Assembly: GCF_002082015.1 (NCBI RefSeq)
Contig: NZ_CP015109.1
Span: forward strand, 2,757,001 to 2,821,000
DNA: 64,000 nt
Source: Sporosarcina ureae
GTDB taxonomy: Bacteria > Bacillota > Bacilli > Bacillales_A > Planococcaceae
Direction of reading: 5' to 3'
The notes beneath the pieces were generated by a model, which saw only the letters and a list, made by a program, of their open reading frames with translations, had not been told where the DNA came from and made no database searches. The position numbers and the translations under genes are program-made. How positions within the stretch are numbered: position 1 is the stretch's first letter; the number at the start of each line of letters is the position of its first letter. Positions 50,963-59,153 of this stretch are shown piece by piece.

Positions 50963-51092
50963 AGGGATTTGCGCTCTAGGCGGACGCGTTCTGGAGGGCC
51001 CGCGGTGAGCCCCCTAGTCGCTGCGCTCCTTTAGTGGTCTCACCTGATCGGGCTGATCCTCCCAGAGTCGCCGCCTGCCGCTCCAATCCCTT
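50963..51092 (+). repeat. 130-bp GC-rich palindromic repeat, copy 1
   Basis: GC-rich element in an AT-leaning gap, framed by GGGATT.. / ..AATCCC. It has GGACGCGTTCTGGAGGGC and GATCCTCCCAGAGTCGC landmarks. The reverse complement of 51251-51380 aligns with it along its whole length. No open frame of note. Similar GC-rich elements occur widely in Bacillaceae/Planococcaceae intergenic regions as far as I recall. Confidence 0.8.
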
Positions 51093-51250
51093 ACAATCAG
51101 AGTAGGTGATACTTTTCAAAGTTCACTGTAGTTAGGGTTGTCATTGCTTTTGTAGTTGGACTATGATTTGAACTTGACTGAAATATGCTCAAAGCCTAAA
51201 GTTACACACTATTGTTAGTAAGAGGTCTATACCTAAACACTTTGAAAGTA

Positions 51251-51380
51251 GGATTGAAGCGGAAGCTGGGGCGACTCCGAGAGGATCAGCGTGCGCCTTG
51301 AGACCCCGCAGGGAGCGAAGCGGACGAGGAGGCTCAAGCCACGCCCTCCGGAACGCGTCCCCAGCTGGAGCTTCAATCCC
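51251..51380 (-). repeat. 130-bp GC-rich palindromic repeat, copy 2 (inverted)
   Basis: Same element as 50963-51092 in the opposite orientation, equal in length and 158 bp away. Ends GGATTGAAGC / GCTTCAATCC are inverted repeats, and GCTGGGG / CCCCAGC lie inside them, so it can fold as one long imperfect hairpin. It lies upstream of the lcfB promoter. Confidence 0.85.
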
Positions 51381-51441
51381 ATCCACTCAGCCCGTCCATC
51401 CTATGCTATTAAACTAAAATAATTAAATTCCCAGTAAAGTC

Positions 51442-51470
51442 TTGCCAATTATTTGTTTTATCAGTATAAT
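51442..51470 (+). promoter_or_regulatory. Sigma-A promoter of lcfB
   Basis: TTGCCA (51442-51447), 17-bp spacer, TATAAT (51465-51470). Confidence 0.85.
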
Positions 51471-51481
51471 GAACAAAATAC

Positions 51482-51499
51482 TGAATGGTTATTCATTCA
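51482..51499 (+). promoter_or_regulatory. FadR operator upstream of lcfB
   Basis: TGAATGGTTATTCATTCA, a near-perfect match to the Bacillus FadR box TGAATGAMTANTCATTCA. It begins 12 bases after the -10, over the expected transcription start, a position that would block transcription. FadR is released by long-chain acyl-CoA. Confidence 0.85.
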
Positions 51500-51519
51500 C
51501 TTGTTAGGGAGATGAAAGC

Positions 51520-53073
51520 ATGAATTTAGTTTCAAGTGTTCAGCAAACCGCACAGACCAAGCCAAGTAAAATCGCCTACCACTTCATGGGAAAAGACACG
51601 ACGTACGCAGAGTTCGACATGTCCGTATCGATGTTCGCCAACGCACTACAAAACCTAGGGGTCCACAAAGGGGACAAAGTAGCATTCCTACTCGGCAACA
51701 CGCCGCATTATCTGATCTCACTCTATGCCACTATGCGAATCGGAGCGACAGCTGTGCCGATCAACCCGCTTTATACACCTGACGAAATTTCGTACATCCT
51801 AGAAAACAGTGACGCCAAAGCCGTAATTGCGATCGATCAATTATTGCCATTAGTAGAAGTCGCAAGCCAGTCATTCCCGACGATTGAAAACTATGTCGTC
51901 TGTGAAATGAGTCCAGACGCAGCCCAGAAATTAGCTGAGCTGGACGATACAGTAAAGGCAAAAGTGCATCCATTTAGCATGCTTATTAAGAAATCAAAAC
52001 CGATGACAGAAGCGGTAGAAGTTGACGAAAATGAAAGCGCTATCATATTGTATACATCTGGAACGACAGGACACCCAAAAGGTGCGATGTTAACGCATAA
52101 GAATATTTATTCCAATGCGCGTGACGTAGGAGACTATTTAGGCTTCTCTGAGAATGATAAAATCGTAGCGACATTGCCTTTATTCCATGTATTCGCATTA
52201 ACTGTCGTCGCGAATGCGCCACTCGTTAAAGGTGCGACGATTTTACTTGAACCACGCTTTAGCCCGGGCGAGATCTTTAACATGATTCGCGAGCAAAAGG
52301 CGACCGTCTTTGCGGGCGTTCCTACTATGTACAACTTCCTTTATCAATATCCGGAAGGGAAAACAGAAGACTTTGATTCAATTAGATTAGCGATTTCCGG
52401 TGGATCGTCATTGCCTGTTTCGTTGCTTCATAATTTCGAAGAGAAATTCGATGTGCGTGTTTCGGAAGGCTATGGTTTATCCGAAGCTTCACCGGTTACT
52501 TGTTTCAACCCGTTGGATCGTGAACGTGTTCCCGGCTCGATCGGAACGAATATTATGAATGTCGAGAATAAAGTGGTCGATGAAAATGGAGACGAAGTTC
52601 CTGACAATCAAGTCGGTGAACTCATTGTACGCGGACCGAACGTCATGAAAGGGTATTATAAAATGCCGGAAGAAACTGCAGCTGCACTTCGTGACGGTTG
52701 GCTCTATACAGGCGACTTGGCGCGACGAGATGAAAACGGTTACTTTTATATCGTAGACCGTAAGAAAGATATGATCATCGTCGGCGGATTCAACGTCTAT
52801 CCGCGAGAAGTAGAGGAAGTGTTGTTTAGTCACCGCGATATTGTGGAAGCTGCAGTCGTTGGTGTACCGGATACAAACTTCGGTGAAGAAGTACAAGCTT
52901 ACGTGGTGTTGAAGGAAGGTTCGGACGCTACAGAACAGTCGTTGCTTGAATTCTGTGCGAAGCGCCTCGTGAAGTACAAAGTGCCGAAAACGATTGAGTT
53001 CCTAGATGAGTTGCCGAAAAATACGACAGGTAAAATTTTAAGACGTTCATTGAAAGATCAAGTGAAAAGTTAA
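51520..53073 (+). CDS. lcfB: Long-chain fatty-acid-CoA ligase LcfB
   Basis: Activates fatty acids to acyl-CoA with ATP for beta-oxidation. 517 residues, ANL superfamily: YTSGTTGHPKGAML (P-loop), ISGGSSLP, VSEGYGLSEASPV, GWLYTGDLARRDENGYFYIVDRKKDMIIVGGFNVYPREVE, and the catalytic C-terminal Lys in PKNTTGKILR. TAGGGAG precedes the ATG. The near-perfect FadR box at the promoter confirms a fatty-acid degradation role and matches lcfB (yhfL) of B. subtilis, a FadR target. Confidence 0.94.
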   Translation: MNLVSSVQQTAQTKPSKIAYHFMGKDTTYAEFDMSVSMFANALQNLGVHKGDKVAFLLGNTPHYLISLYATMRIGATAVPINPLYTPDEISYILENSDAKAVIAIDQLLPLVEVASQSFPTIENYVVCEMSPDAAQKLAELDDTVKAKVHPFSMLIKKSKPMTEAVEVDENESAIILYTSGTTGHPKGAMLTHKNIYSNARDVGDYLGFSENDKIVATLPLFHVFALTVVANAPLVKGATILLEPRFSPGEIFNMIREQKATVFAGVPTMYNFLYQYPEGKTEDFDSIRLAISGGSSLPVSLLHNFEEKFDVRVSEGYGLSEASPVTCFNPLDRERVPGSIGTNIMNVENKVVDENGDEVPDNQVGELIVRGPNVMKGYYKMPEETAAALRDGWLYTGDLARRDENGYFYIVDRKKDMIIVGGFNVYPREVEEVLFSHRDIVEAAVVGVPDTNFGEEVQAYVVLKEGSDATEQSLLEFCAKRLVKYKVPKTIEFLDELPKNTTGKILRRSLKDQVKS

Positions 53074-53083
53074 GAAGGATGGA

Positions 53084-53123
53084 AACGAGTGATGGGGAAT
53101 GAAATCCCGTCACTCGTTTTTTT
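53084..53123 (+). terminator. lcfB terminator
   Basis: ACGAGTGATGGG / CCCGTCACTCGT stem with T tract. Confidence 0.88.
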
Positions 53124-53196
53124 ACGCAATAATTGCCAAAGTAAGTACGGTCTTGTTATGGTTTAGAGAGAATAGTAAGAAAACAGGAGGGATTAG

Positions 53197-55167
53197 ATGG
53201 ATAAACGATGTGTAACGATTGACGATCTATTTGAAACGAAATCAGTGACGAATCCGGTCTTGGCACCTAACGACCAAGAGGCAGTGTTTACCGTGACGGA
53301 ATTAAATAGAGTGGACAACGCGTATCACTCAGCGATCCACCATATCGATTTACAGACGGGTGACGTAACGCGTTGGACATACGGGAAGCAACGAGTCGGT
53401 GCAACAAAGTGGTCTCCAGACGGCAAGCAAGTAGCTTTTTTATCGAATCGAAGCGGAACAGATCAACTGTATATGATGCAAACAGCAGGCGGGGAAGCCT
53501 ATGCATTAACGGACTGTAAAAAAGGGATCGATTCATTCGAATGGTCGCCGTGCGGCAAGAAAATCTGGTTTACGGGTAAGCTTACAACAGGCGAAACATT
53601 TCCTATTACGGTAGAGAAGCAAAAAGGATTTCCCAAACCGATCCGCGTGACGAAAATGAAATACAAAGAAGATTTCATCGGCGTCTTACCGCCAGACGAA
53701 TACACACAAATCGGCTATGTCGATGTAGCTACGTGCAATGTTTGTAATTTCACGAAGGAACCATTTGATCATTCATTAGAAGCGGTTTCGCATGACGGTA
53801 AACACTTGGTCATCGGGGTCAATCGCAACAAACAGACCGATCATGACTTCAGTGTTCCGTTAGTACTCGTGGAGATTGAAACGAAAAAAGAGACTGTCAT
53901 TCTCGACGAACCAGGCTATTTCGGCCAAGTCGCTTTCTCTGCAGACGATCGCTATATTGCGTATACCGGGTACGATCTGACGTTCCAAAACGTCACACAG
54001 GCGGATGTGTTCGTCTATGACCAAACGAACGGACAGACGATGAATCTAACAGCGGGAATCGACGCACCGGTCGGAGACGAAAGTATTTCCGATCACTTGC
54101 AGCAAACGATTGCGCCAGGTGTCGTGTGGACGGATGACGAGCAACTGTATTTCCAATTATCGAGTATGGGGGAAGTGCGTTTATACGCGGCTACACTCGA
54201 CGGCGCGATCTATCCTGCGACTGGCGAAGAAGAACATGTCTACGGGTATGATGTGGCAGGTGACGCTGAATTCGCGTTGCTTACTGTCAGCACGATGACC
54301 AATCCTGGAGAATTGTATCGCCAAACGATTGCGACCGGTGAACGGTTAAAATTGACTTCATTCAATGAAGGTTGGTTGAAAAAAGTTGAGTTAGTTGAAC
54401 CGGAAACGATTCATTACTCGAATGGGAATACGGATATTCAAGGATGGCTAATGAAGCCAGCGAAATGTACAGCAGGTCAAACGTATCCACTCATTGTAGA
54501 AATTCACGGTGGACCGCATGCGATGTACGGCTATACGTATTTCCATGAGATGCAAGTGCTAGCAGCGCAAGGTTACGGCGTTCTTTATCTCAATCCACGG
54601 GGTAGTCACGGCTACAGTCAAGCCTTTGTTGACGCAGTGCGTGGCGATTATGGTGGCGGTGGATATGAAGACATTATGGCAGGGCTAGATGAAGTATTGA
54701 AAACCGAAGACTGGATTGATGAAACGCGCCTTGGCGTAACAGGCGGTAGCTACGGTGGCTTCATGACGAACTGGATTGTCGGGCATACGAATCGTTTCAA
54801 AGCAGCGGTCACGCAACGTTCTATCAGCAACTGGGTCAGCTTCTTCGGCGTATCCAATATCGGCTACTACTTCACCGACTGGCATTTAAAAGCGGGGATG
54901 ACAGATGTCAATACGCTGTGGAAGCAGTCACCGCTCAAATATGCGGAGAATATCGACACTCCTTTATTAATTCTTCATGCGGAACGAGATTTCGTTTGTC
55001 CGATCGAACAAGCGGAACAACTCTTTATAACTTTAAAAGATTTAGGCAAAGAGACAGAATTTGTGCGCTTCCCCGAATCTGATCATAATATGTCAAGAAC
55101 AGGGAAACCGAACCTACGAATTGCGAGATTAGAAGAGATTACCGGGTGGTTTACACGTTACCTATAA
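53197..55167 (+). CDS. S9-family serine peptidase (acylaminoacyl-peptidase / prolyl oligopeptidase type)
   Basis: Cytoplasmic peptidase of 656 residues with no signal peptide. The N-terminal ~390 residues form a WD40/TolB-like beta-propeller (repeats such as WSPDGKQVAFLSN, WSPCGKKIWF, FSADDRYIAYTG) that filters short substrates. The alpha/beta-hydrolase domain holds Ser518 in GGSYGGF, Asp598 in HAERDFVCP and His630 in ESDHNMS. The HGGPH oxyanion segment is present. Likely trims oligopeptides or N-acylated peptides. Close in type to YuxL. GGAGGG precedes the ATG; single gene. Confidence 0.9.
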   Translation: MDKRCVTIDDLFETKSVTNPVLAPNDQEAVFTVTELNRVDNAYHSAIHHIDLQTGDVTRWTYGKQRVGATKWSPDGKQVAFLSNRSGTDQLYMMQTAGGEAYALTDCKKGIDSFEWSPCGKKIWFTGKLTTGETFPITVEKQKGFPKPIRVTKMKYKEDFIGVLPPDEYTQIGYVDVATCNVCNFTKEPFDHSLEAVSHDGKHLVIGVNRNKQTDHDFSVPLVLVEIETKKETVILDEPGYFGQVAFSADDRYIAYTGYDLTFQNVTQADVFVYDQTNGQTMNLTAGIDAPVGDESISDHLQQTIAPGVVWTDDEQLYFQLSSMGEVRLYAATLDGAIYPATGEEEHVYGYDVAGDAEFALLTVSTMTNPGELYRQTIATGERLKLTSFNEGWLKKVELVEPETIHYSNGNTDIQGWLMKPAKCTAGQTYPLIVEIHGGPHAMYGYTYFHEMQVLAAQGYGVLYLNPRGSHGYSQAFVDAVRGDYGGGGYEDIMAGLDEVLKTEDWIDETRLGVTGGSYGGFMTNWIVGHTNRFKAAVTQRSISNWVSFFGVSNIGYYFTDWHLKAGMTDVNTLWKQSPLKYAENIDTPLLILHAERDFVCPIEQAEQLFITLKDLGKETEFVRFPESDHNMSRTGKPNLRIARLEEITGWFTRYL

Positions 55168-55270
55168 GGTAAGATAAAATTGTATGCTCAAACAGCTATA
55201 CATGCGAAATATTGTGTGTATAATGAGATACGAATTACACTTATAAAAAACACTTGAGAAGAGGTTCTGC

Positions 55271-56716
55271 ATGATGGAAGAACAATTACTGTACAGAATA
55301 GAGTCGGATTTTATCGGAGAGAAGAAGGTGCCACAAGATGCGTATTATGGTATTCAAACATTACGCGCAGCAGAAAACTTCCCCATCACGGGCTACCGCG
55401 TTAACCGCGACTTAATTCGTGCGATTGCAATCGTCAAAAAATCTGCAGCACAAGCTAACCGCGACATTGGTCAATTGGACGCTACTCTTGCAGAAGCGAT
55501 CATTACAGCATCTGAAGAAGTCATCAATGGCGCATTTCGCGACCAGTTCCTCGTCGACCCGATCCAAGGGGGAGCAGGAACGTCAGTCAATATGAACGCA
55601 AACGAAGTCATCGCCAACCGTGCACTTGAAATTCTCGGTTACAAAAAAGGCGAATACGATATTATTAGCCCGAACTCGCACGTCAACATGGCGCAGTCGA
55701 CAAACGACGCGTTCCCGACTGCGATCCATATCGCCACACTAATGAAGGTAGACAAGCTACTCGGTGTCATGGAATCCCTTCATAAAACCTACTTGAAAAA
55801 GTCGATCGAGTTCCAATCGGTCTTGAAAATGGGCCGTACACACTTACAAGACGCGGTTCCGATCCGTCTTGGACAAGAATTCGAAGCGTACGCAATGGTA
55901 CTACGCCGCGACATCGAGCGCATCCGTGTATCACGTGTCTACTTATATGAAATCAATATGGGCGCAACAGCTGTCGGTACCGGCTTAAACGCAGACCCAC
56001 TATACATCCAGAAAGTAGCGAGCTACCTGTCAGAAAACAGTGGTTTCGAATTAAAGTCTTCCACGCACTTAGTAGACGCTACACAAAATACGGACTCGTA
56101 CGTTCAAGTATCAGCAGCATTACGCGGCACGATGCTGAACCAATCTAAAATCTGTAATGACTTACGCTTGATGGCATCCGGCCCACGTACAGGTCTATCC
56201 GAAATTTCATTACCAGCAAGACAGCCAGGATCGTCTATCATGCCAGGAAAAGTCAACCCGGTAATGGCGGAAGTAATGAACCAAGTGTCGTTCCAAGTCG
56301 TCGGAAACGATATGACGATTGCATTGGCATCCGAAGCAGGACAGTTCGAACTAAACGTTATGGAGCCAGTGTTGGTGTTCAATCTTCTCCAGTCATTGAA
56401 AATCATGACAAACGTTTTCGGCGCATTCCGCGATTATTGCCTAGACGGAATCAAAGCAAACGTCGAGCACTTGGAAGAGTACGTCGAGAAAAGTATCGGT
56501 GTCATCACAGCAATCAATCCGCACGTTGGCTATGAAGTGGCGTCGGAAATTGCAAAAGAAGCATTGTTGTCGAACAAGTCGATCCGTGAGATTTGTATTG
56601 AGCGAAACATCTTGTCGAAGGAAGAGTTGGACGCAATTTTGCATCCGTTCGAGATGACGAAGCCTGGTATTTCGGGTAAAGAGTTGTTGAAGAATAAGAT
56701 TATTCTTTCGAAGTAA
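55271..56716 (+). CDS. aspA: Aspartate ammonia-lyase
   Basis: Converts aspartate to fumarate and ammonia. 481 residues of the fumarase/aspartase superfamily. Opens RIESDFIGEKKVPQDAYYGIQTLRAAENF; contains NVNAMEV-type GTSVNMNANEVIANRA, the SPNSHVNMAQSTNDAFPTA segment, GRTHLQDAVPI and the signature loop GSSIMPGKVNPVMAEV with catalytic Ser. Compared with fumarase its residues fit aspartase. ATG 55271 or 55274; GAAGAGG lies upstream. No ansA-type asparaginase is adjacent and no clear terminator was seen. Confidence 0.92.
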   Translation: MMEEQLLYRIESDFIGEKKVPQDAYYGIQTLRAAENFPITGYRVNRDLIRAIAIVKKSAAQANRDIGQLDATLAEAIITASEEVINGAFRDQFLVDPIQGGAGTSVNMNANEVIANRALEILGYKKGEYDIISPNSHVNMAQSTNDAFPTAIHIATLMKVDKLLGVMESLHKTYLKKSIEFQSVLKMGRTHLQDAVPIRLGQEFEAYAMVLRRDIERIRVSRVYLYEINMGATAVGTGLNADPLYIQKVASYLSENSGFELKSSTHLVDATQNTDSYVQVSAALRGTMLNQSKICNDLRLMASGPRTGLSEISLPARQPGSSIMPGKVNPVMAEVMNQVSFQVVGNDMTIALASEAGQFELNVMEPVLVFNLLQSLKIMTNVFGAFRDYCLDGIKANVEHLEEYVEKSIGVITAINPHVGYEVASEIAKEALLSNKSIREICIERNILSKEELDAILHPFEMTKPGISGKELLKNKIILSK

Positions 56717-56755
56717 GGTTTTGCAGTGCGGAGACTTGACGGGGCTAGTGGTTCG

Positions 56756-56920
56756 GGGAATGGGGCTCCAGACGGGACGCTTTCCGGAGGGCGTGGCCTG
56801 AGCTCCTCGTCCGATAAGGTAAAGATGTGCTCCTAACGCTTCGCTTTTACTCGCAAAAGCCGTTCTTCGTTACGGCTTTCGCTGATCCCCAGGAGTCGCC
56901 CGTCTTCCGCCCCATTCCCT
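56756..56920 (+). repeat. GC-rich palindromic repeat, copy 3 (with an insert)
   Basis: Same orientation as 50963-51092, with ends GGGAATGGGGCTCC / GCCCCATTCCC and the shared GGGACGCTTTCCGGAGGGCGTGG and GATCCCCAGGAGTCGC landmarks. It is ~35 bp longer: the centre holds an extra hairpin-like stretch (AAAGCCGTTCTTCGTTACGGCTTT). It lies in the aspA-comFB gap (56717-57090). Confidence 0.8.
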
Positions 56921-57090
56921 AGGTACAGAGTGGGTGCTACTACAAGCGTACGCTGGCATACTGGGTGAGAGTTGTATTGAACTTGCCTATTGGATAACTT
57001 GGCGACATAGAGCAATATATTGAATCATTACTATCCAATTATTCATATCTCTAATCTCTATCTACTCTGAGTTAGAAGGAGTATCTGACT

Positions 57091-57381
57091 ATGAAAGTGC
57101 ATAATATTATGGAGGTCGTGGTACGCGACGTGATTTCCAAATATCAAAACGAGTTGAATTTGCCGTGTACGTGCGAGCATTGTCTTAACGATGTACTAGC
57201 GATGACGTTGAATCATGTGACGCCTCAATATGTCGTTGATGAAGCAAACAGTGCGTATATCCGTGCTGTCCATGAAGCGGATCGTCAAGGGGCTACTGCT
57301 ATATTGACGAAAGTTGCATGGGCTGCGAGCGTTGTTGGGCAAAATCCGCGATGTGACAATATGAAAAATCCTTCCGAGTGA
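57091..57381 (+). CDS. comFB: Late competence protein ComFB
   Basis: Small conserved protein of 96 residues. Matches ComFB: NIMEVVVRDVISKYQ, then CTCEHCLNDVLAMTLN with a CxCxxC metal-like site, and a final Cys near RCDN. Its role is not settled; in B. subtilis it lies inside comFA-comFB-comFC. Here it is detached and sits ~1.2 kb upstream of degV, with repeat array C between. AGAAGGAG precedes the ATG. It has its own terminator. Confidence 0.88.
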   Translation: MKVHNIMEVVVRDVISKYQNELNLPCTCEHCLNDVLAMTLNHVTPQYVVDEANSAYIRAVHEADRQGATAILTKVAWAASVVGQNPRCDNMKNPSE

Positions 57382-57398
57382 TTCGGAAGGATTTTTTT
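57363..57398 (+). terminator. comFB terminator overlapping the stop codon
   Basis: AAAATCCTTCCGA / TCGGAAGGATTTT stem, GTGA loop containing the stop, T tract. Confidence 0.92.
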
Positions 57399-57463
57399 CT
57401 TTGGGATATGTTTGTTGTTGGTGGGAGTTGTTGCTTGTAGGGGAGGTGAGTGTGGTTGGGCCG

Positions 57464-58171
57464 CGCTCATTGTTGGTTGAGATCCGCTCTATGTAGCTCG
57501 GTAACCGCTCTATAATATGTGTTATCCGCTCATAGTTTGCTGTGAACGCTCTATTCGACCATTTAAACGCTCAATAATGACGTTTATCCGCTCAATCCAG
57601 CCGATCGAAAGTCTAATTCCCCGCATCTCATCCCCTTTAAAAGTAGCTAGGGCTGCGCTCATAGTTGGTTGAGATCCGCTCTATGTAGCTCGTTTACCGC
57701 TCTATAATGTGTGCTATCCGCTCATAGTTTGCTGTGAACGCTCTATTCGACCATTTAAACGCTCAATAAAGACGTTTATCCGCTCAATCCAGCCGATCGA
57801 AAGTCTAATTCACCACATTTCATCCCCTTTAAAAGTGGCTAGGGCCGCGCTCATAGTTGGCCGAAATCCGCTCTATATATCTCGTTTACCGCTCTATAAT
57901 ATGTGCTATCCGCTCATAGTTTACGGGGAAGCGCTCTATTCGACCATTTAAACGCTCAATAAAGATGTTTAACCGCTCAATCCAGCCGATCGAAAGCCTA
58001 ATTCACCACATTTCATCCGCTATTAAAAGTGGCTAGGGCCGCGCTCATAGTTGGCCGAGATCCGCTCTATCCAACTCAATTACCGCTCTATAAAATGTGT
58101 TACCCGCTCATACTTTCCCATCAGCGCTCTATCCAACCACCTAACCGCTCAATAAAAACGCCTATCCGCTC
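57464..58171 (-). repeat. 21-bp periodic GAGCG array C, four tandem ~192-bp blocks
   Basis: On the plus strand CGCTC begins at 57464, 57485, 57506, 57527, 57547, 57568, 57589; 57656, 57677, 57698, 57719, 57739, 57760, 57781; 57848, 57869, 57890, 57911, 57932, 57953, 57974; 58042, 58063, 58084, 58105, 58125, 58146, 58167. Steps are 21 bp, with 20 bp at one fixed place in three of the four blocks. Blocks repeat every 192-194 bp, separated by a ~67-bp linker with TCCAGCCGATCGAAAG and CTTTAAAAGT. Read on the minus strand the motif is (A/T)3GAGCGG. It fills most of the 57382-58290 gap, which has no credible gene. Confidence 0.92.
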
Positions 58172-58290
58172 AATCCACCAGCCCATAGAGCAAATCTCCC
58201 CACGTACCGCAATTCATCATCACAATTTCCTCCTTCACAGATGCCAATTCCACCGATTTCAGGTAGAATAAGGGACAGGAGTTGATCATA

Positions 58291-59139
58291 TTGAAAACAG
58301 CGATTGTGACAGACACGACGGCGTATTTGCCGGATGATATAAAAGCAGAACTTGGGATTCATACGATCCCGTTACTCGTCACGATAGACGGCAAAGAATT
58401 TAAAGAAGACGCCGACATCACAACCGAAGCATTTTATGACATAGTACGTGGCAAAGGCCCGCTACCGAAAACATCTCAGCCCGCGATCGGTGATTTCGAA
58501 GCGCTCTATAGCGAACTTGCGAAAGACTACGACGCGGTCATTACGATCCACTTATCGAGCGGCATTAGCGGAACGTATATGGGTGCGATTCAAGCTGCTG
58601 AGCTCGTGCCCGATTTGGAAGTGCTCCCGTTTGATTCAGAGATTTCGGCCTATCCCCAAGGCTTTTACGCGATCCGTGCCGCGCAGCTTGCGAATGAAGG
58701 TGTGCATCCGCGTGAGATTATTGAAGAATTGAAAAAAATGCAGAAAGATATTCGAGCGTATTTCATGGTGGACGACTTATCGCATTTGCAACGTGGCGGT
58801 CGTTTGTCAGGTGCGCAGGCGCTAGTTGGCGGACTGTTGCAAGTGAAGCCGATCTTGCATTTCGAAGACAAAGTCATTGTCCCGTTTGAAAAAATTCGTA
58901 CGACACGAAAAGCGATGAAGCGGATTTCGGATTTATTGTCGGAAGACGCAAAGAATCATTTGCTCGATGCGGCAGTGATCCATGCGAATCGCTATGACGA
59001 GGCAGTAGAATGGAAGAAACAGTTAGAAGAAAAACATCCGAACGTCGATTTCACGATCAGCCACTTTGGCCCGGTCATCGGCACGCATCTGGGTGAAGGG
59101 GCGATGGGGCTCGGTTGGGTGAAACGACGCGGAACCTGA
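58291..59139 (+). CDS. degV: DegV family fatty-acid-binding protein
   Basis: Binds a fatty acid in a cleft between two domains; in fatty-acid kinase systems such proteins (FakB) present it for phosphorylation. 282 residues. Motifs: VTDTTAYLP, KTSQPAIGDFEALY, TIHLSSGISGTYMGA, FMVDDLSHLQRGGRL, and GPVIGTHLGEGAMGLGW. TTG 58291 is used because AGGAG ends nine bases before it; TTG 58282 abuts it. First gene of the degV-comFA-comFC-yvyF run; no FakA-like gene is present here. Confidence 0.92.
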   Translation: MKTAIVTDTTAYLPDDIKAELGIHTIPLLVTIDGKEFKEDADITTEAFYDIVRGKGPLPKTSQPAIGDFEALYSELAKDYDAVITIHLSSGISGTYMGAIQAAELVPDLEVLPFDSEISAYPQGFYAIRAAQLANEGVHPREIIEELKKMQKDIRAYFMVDDLSHLQRGGRLSGAQALVGGLLQVKPILHFEDKVIVPFEKIRTTRKAMKRISDLLSEDAKNHLLDAAVIHANRYDEAVEWKKQLEEKHPNVDFTISHFGPVIGTHLGEGAMGLGWVKRRGT

Positions 59140-59153
59140 ACAGGGGGAACTGC

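Noticed and set aside
51189..51386. 65-codon frame within the GC-rich repeat
   Set aside because: It is made of the palindromic element itself, with no start signal.
57709..58271. Open frames of ~80 codons inside array C
   Set aside because: Repeat-derived, phase is broken by 20-bp steps, and no ribosome site is present.
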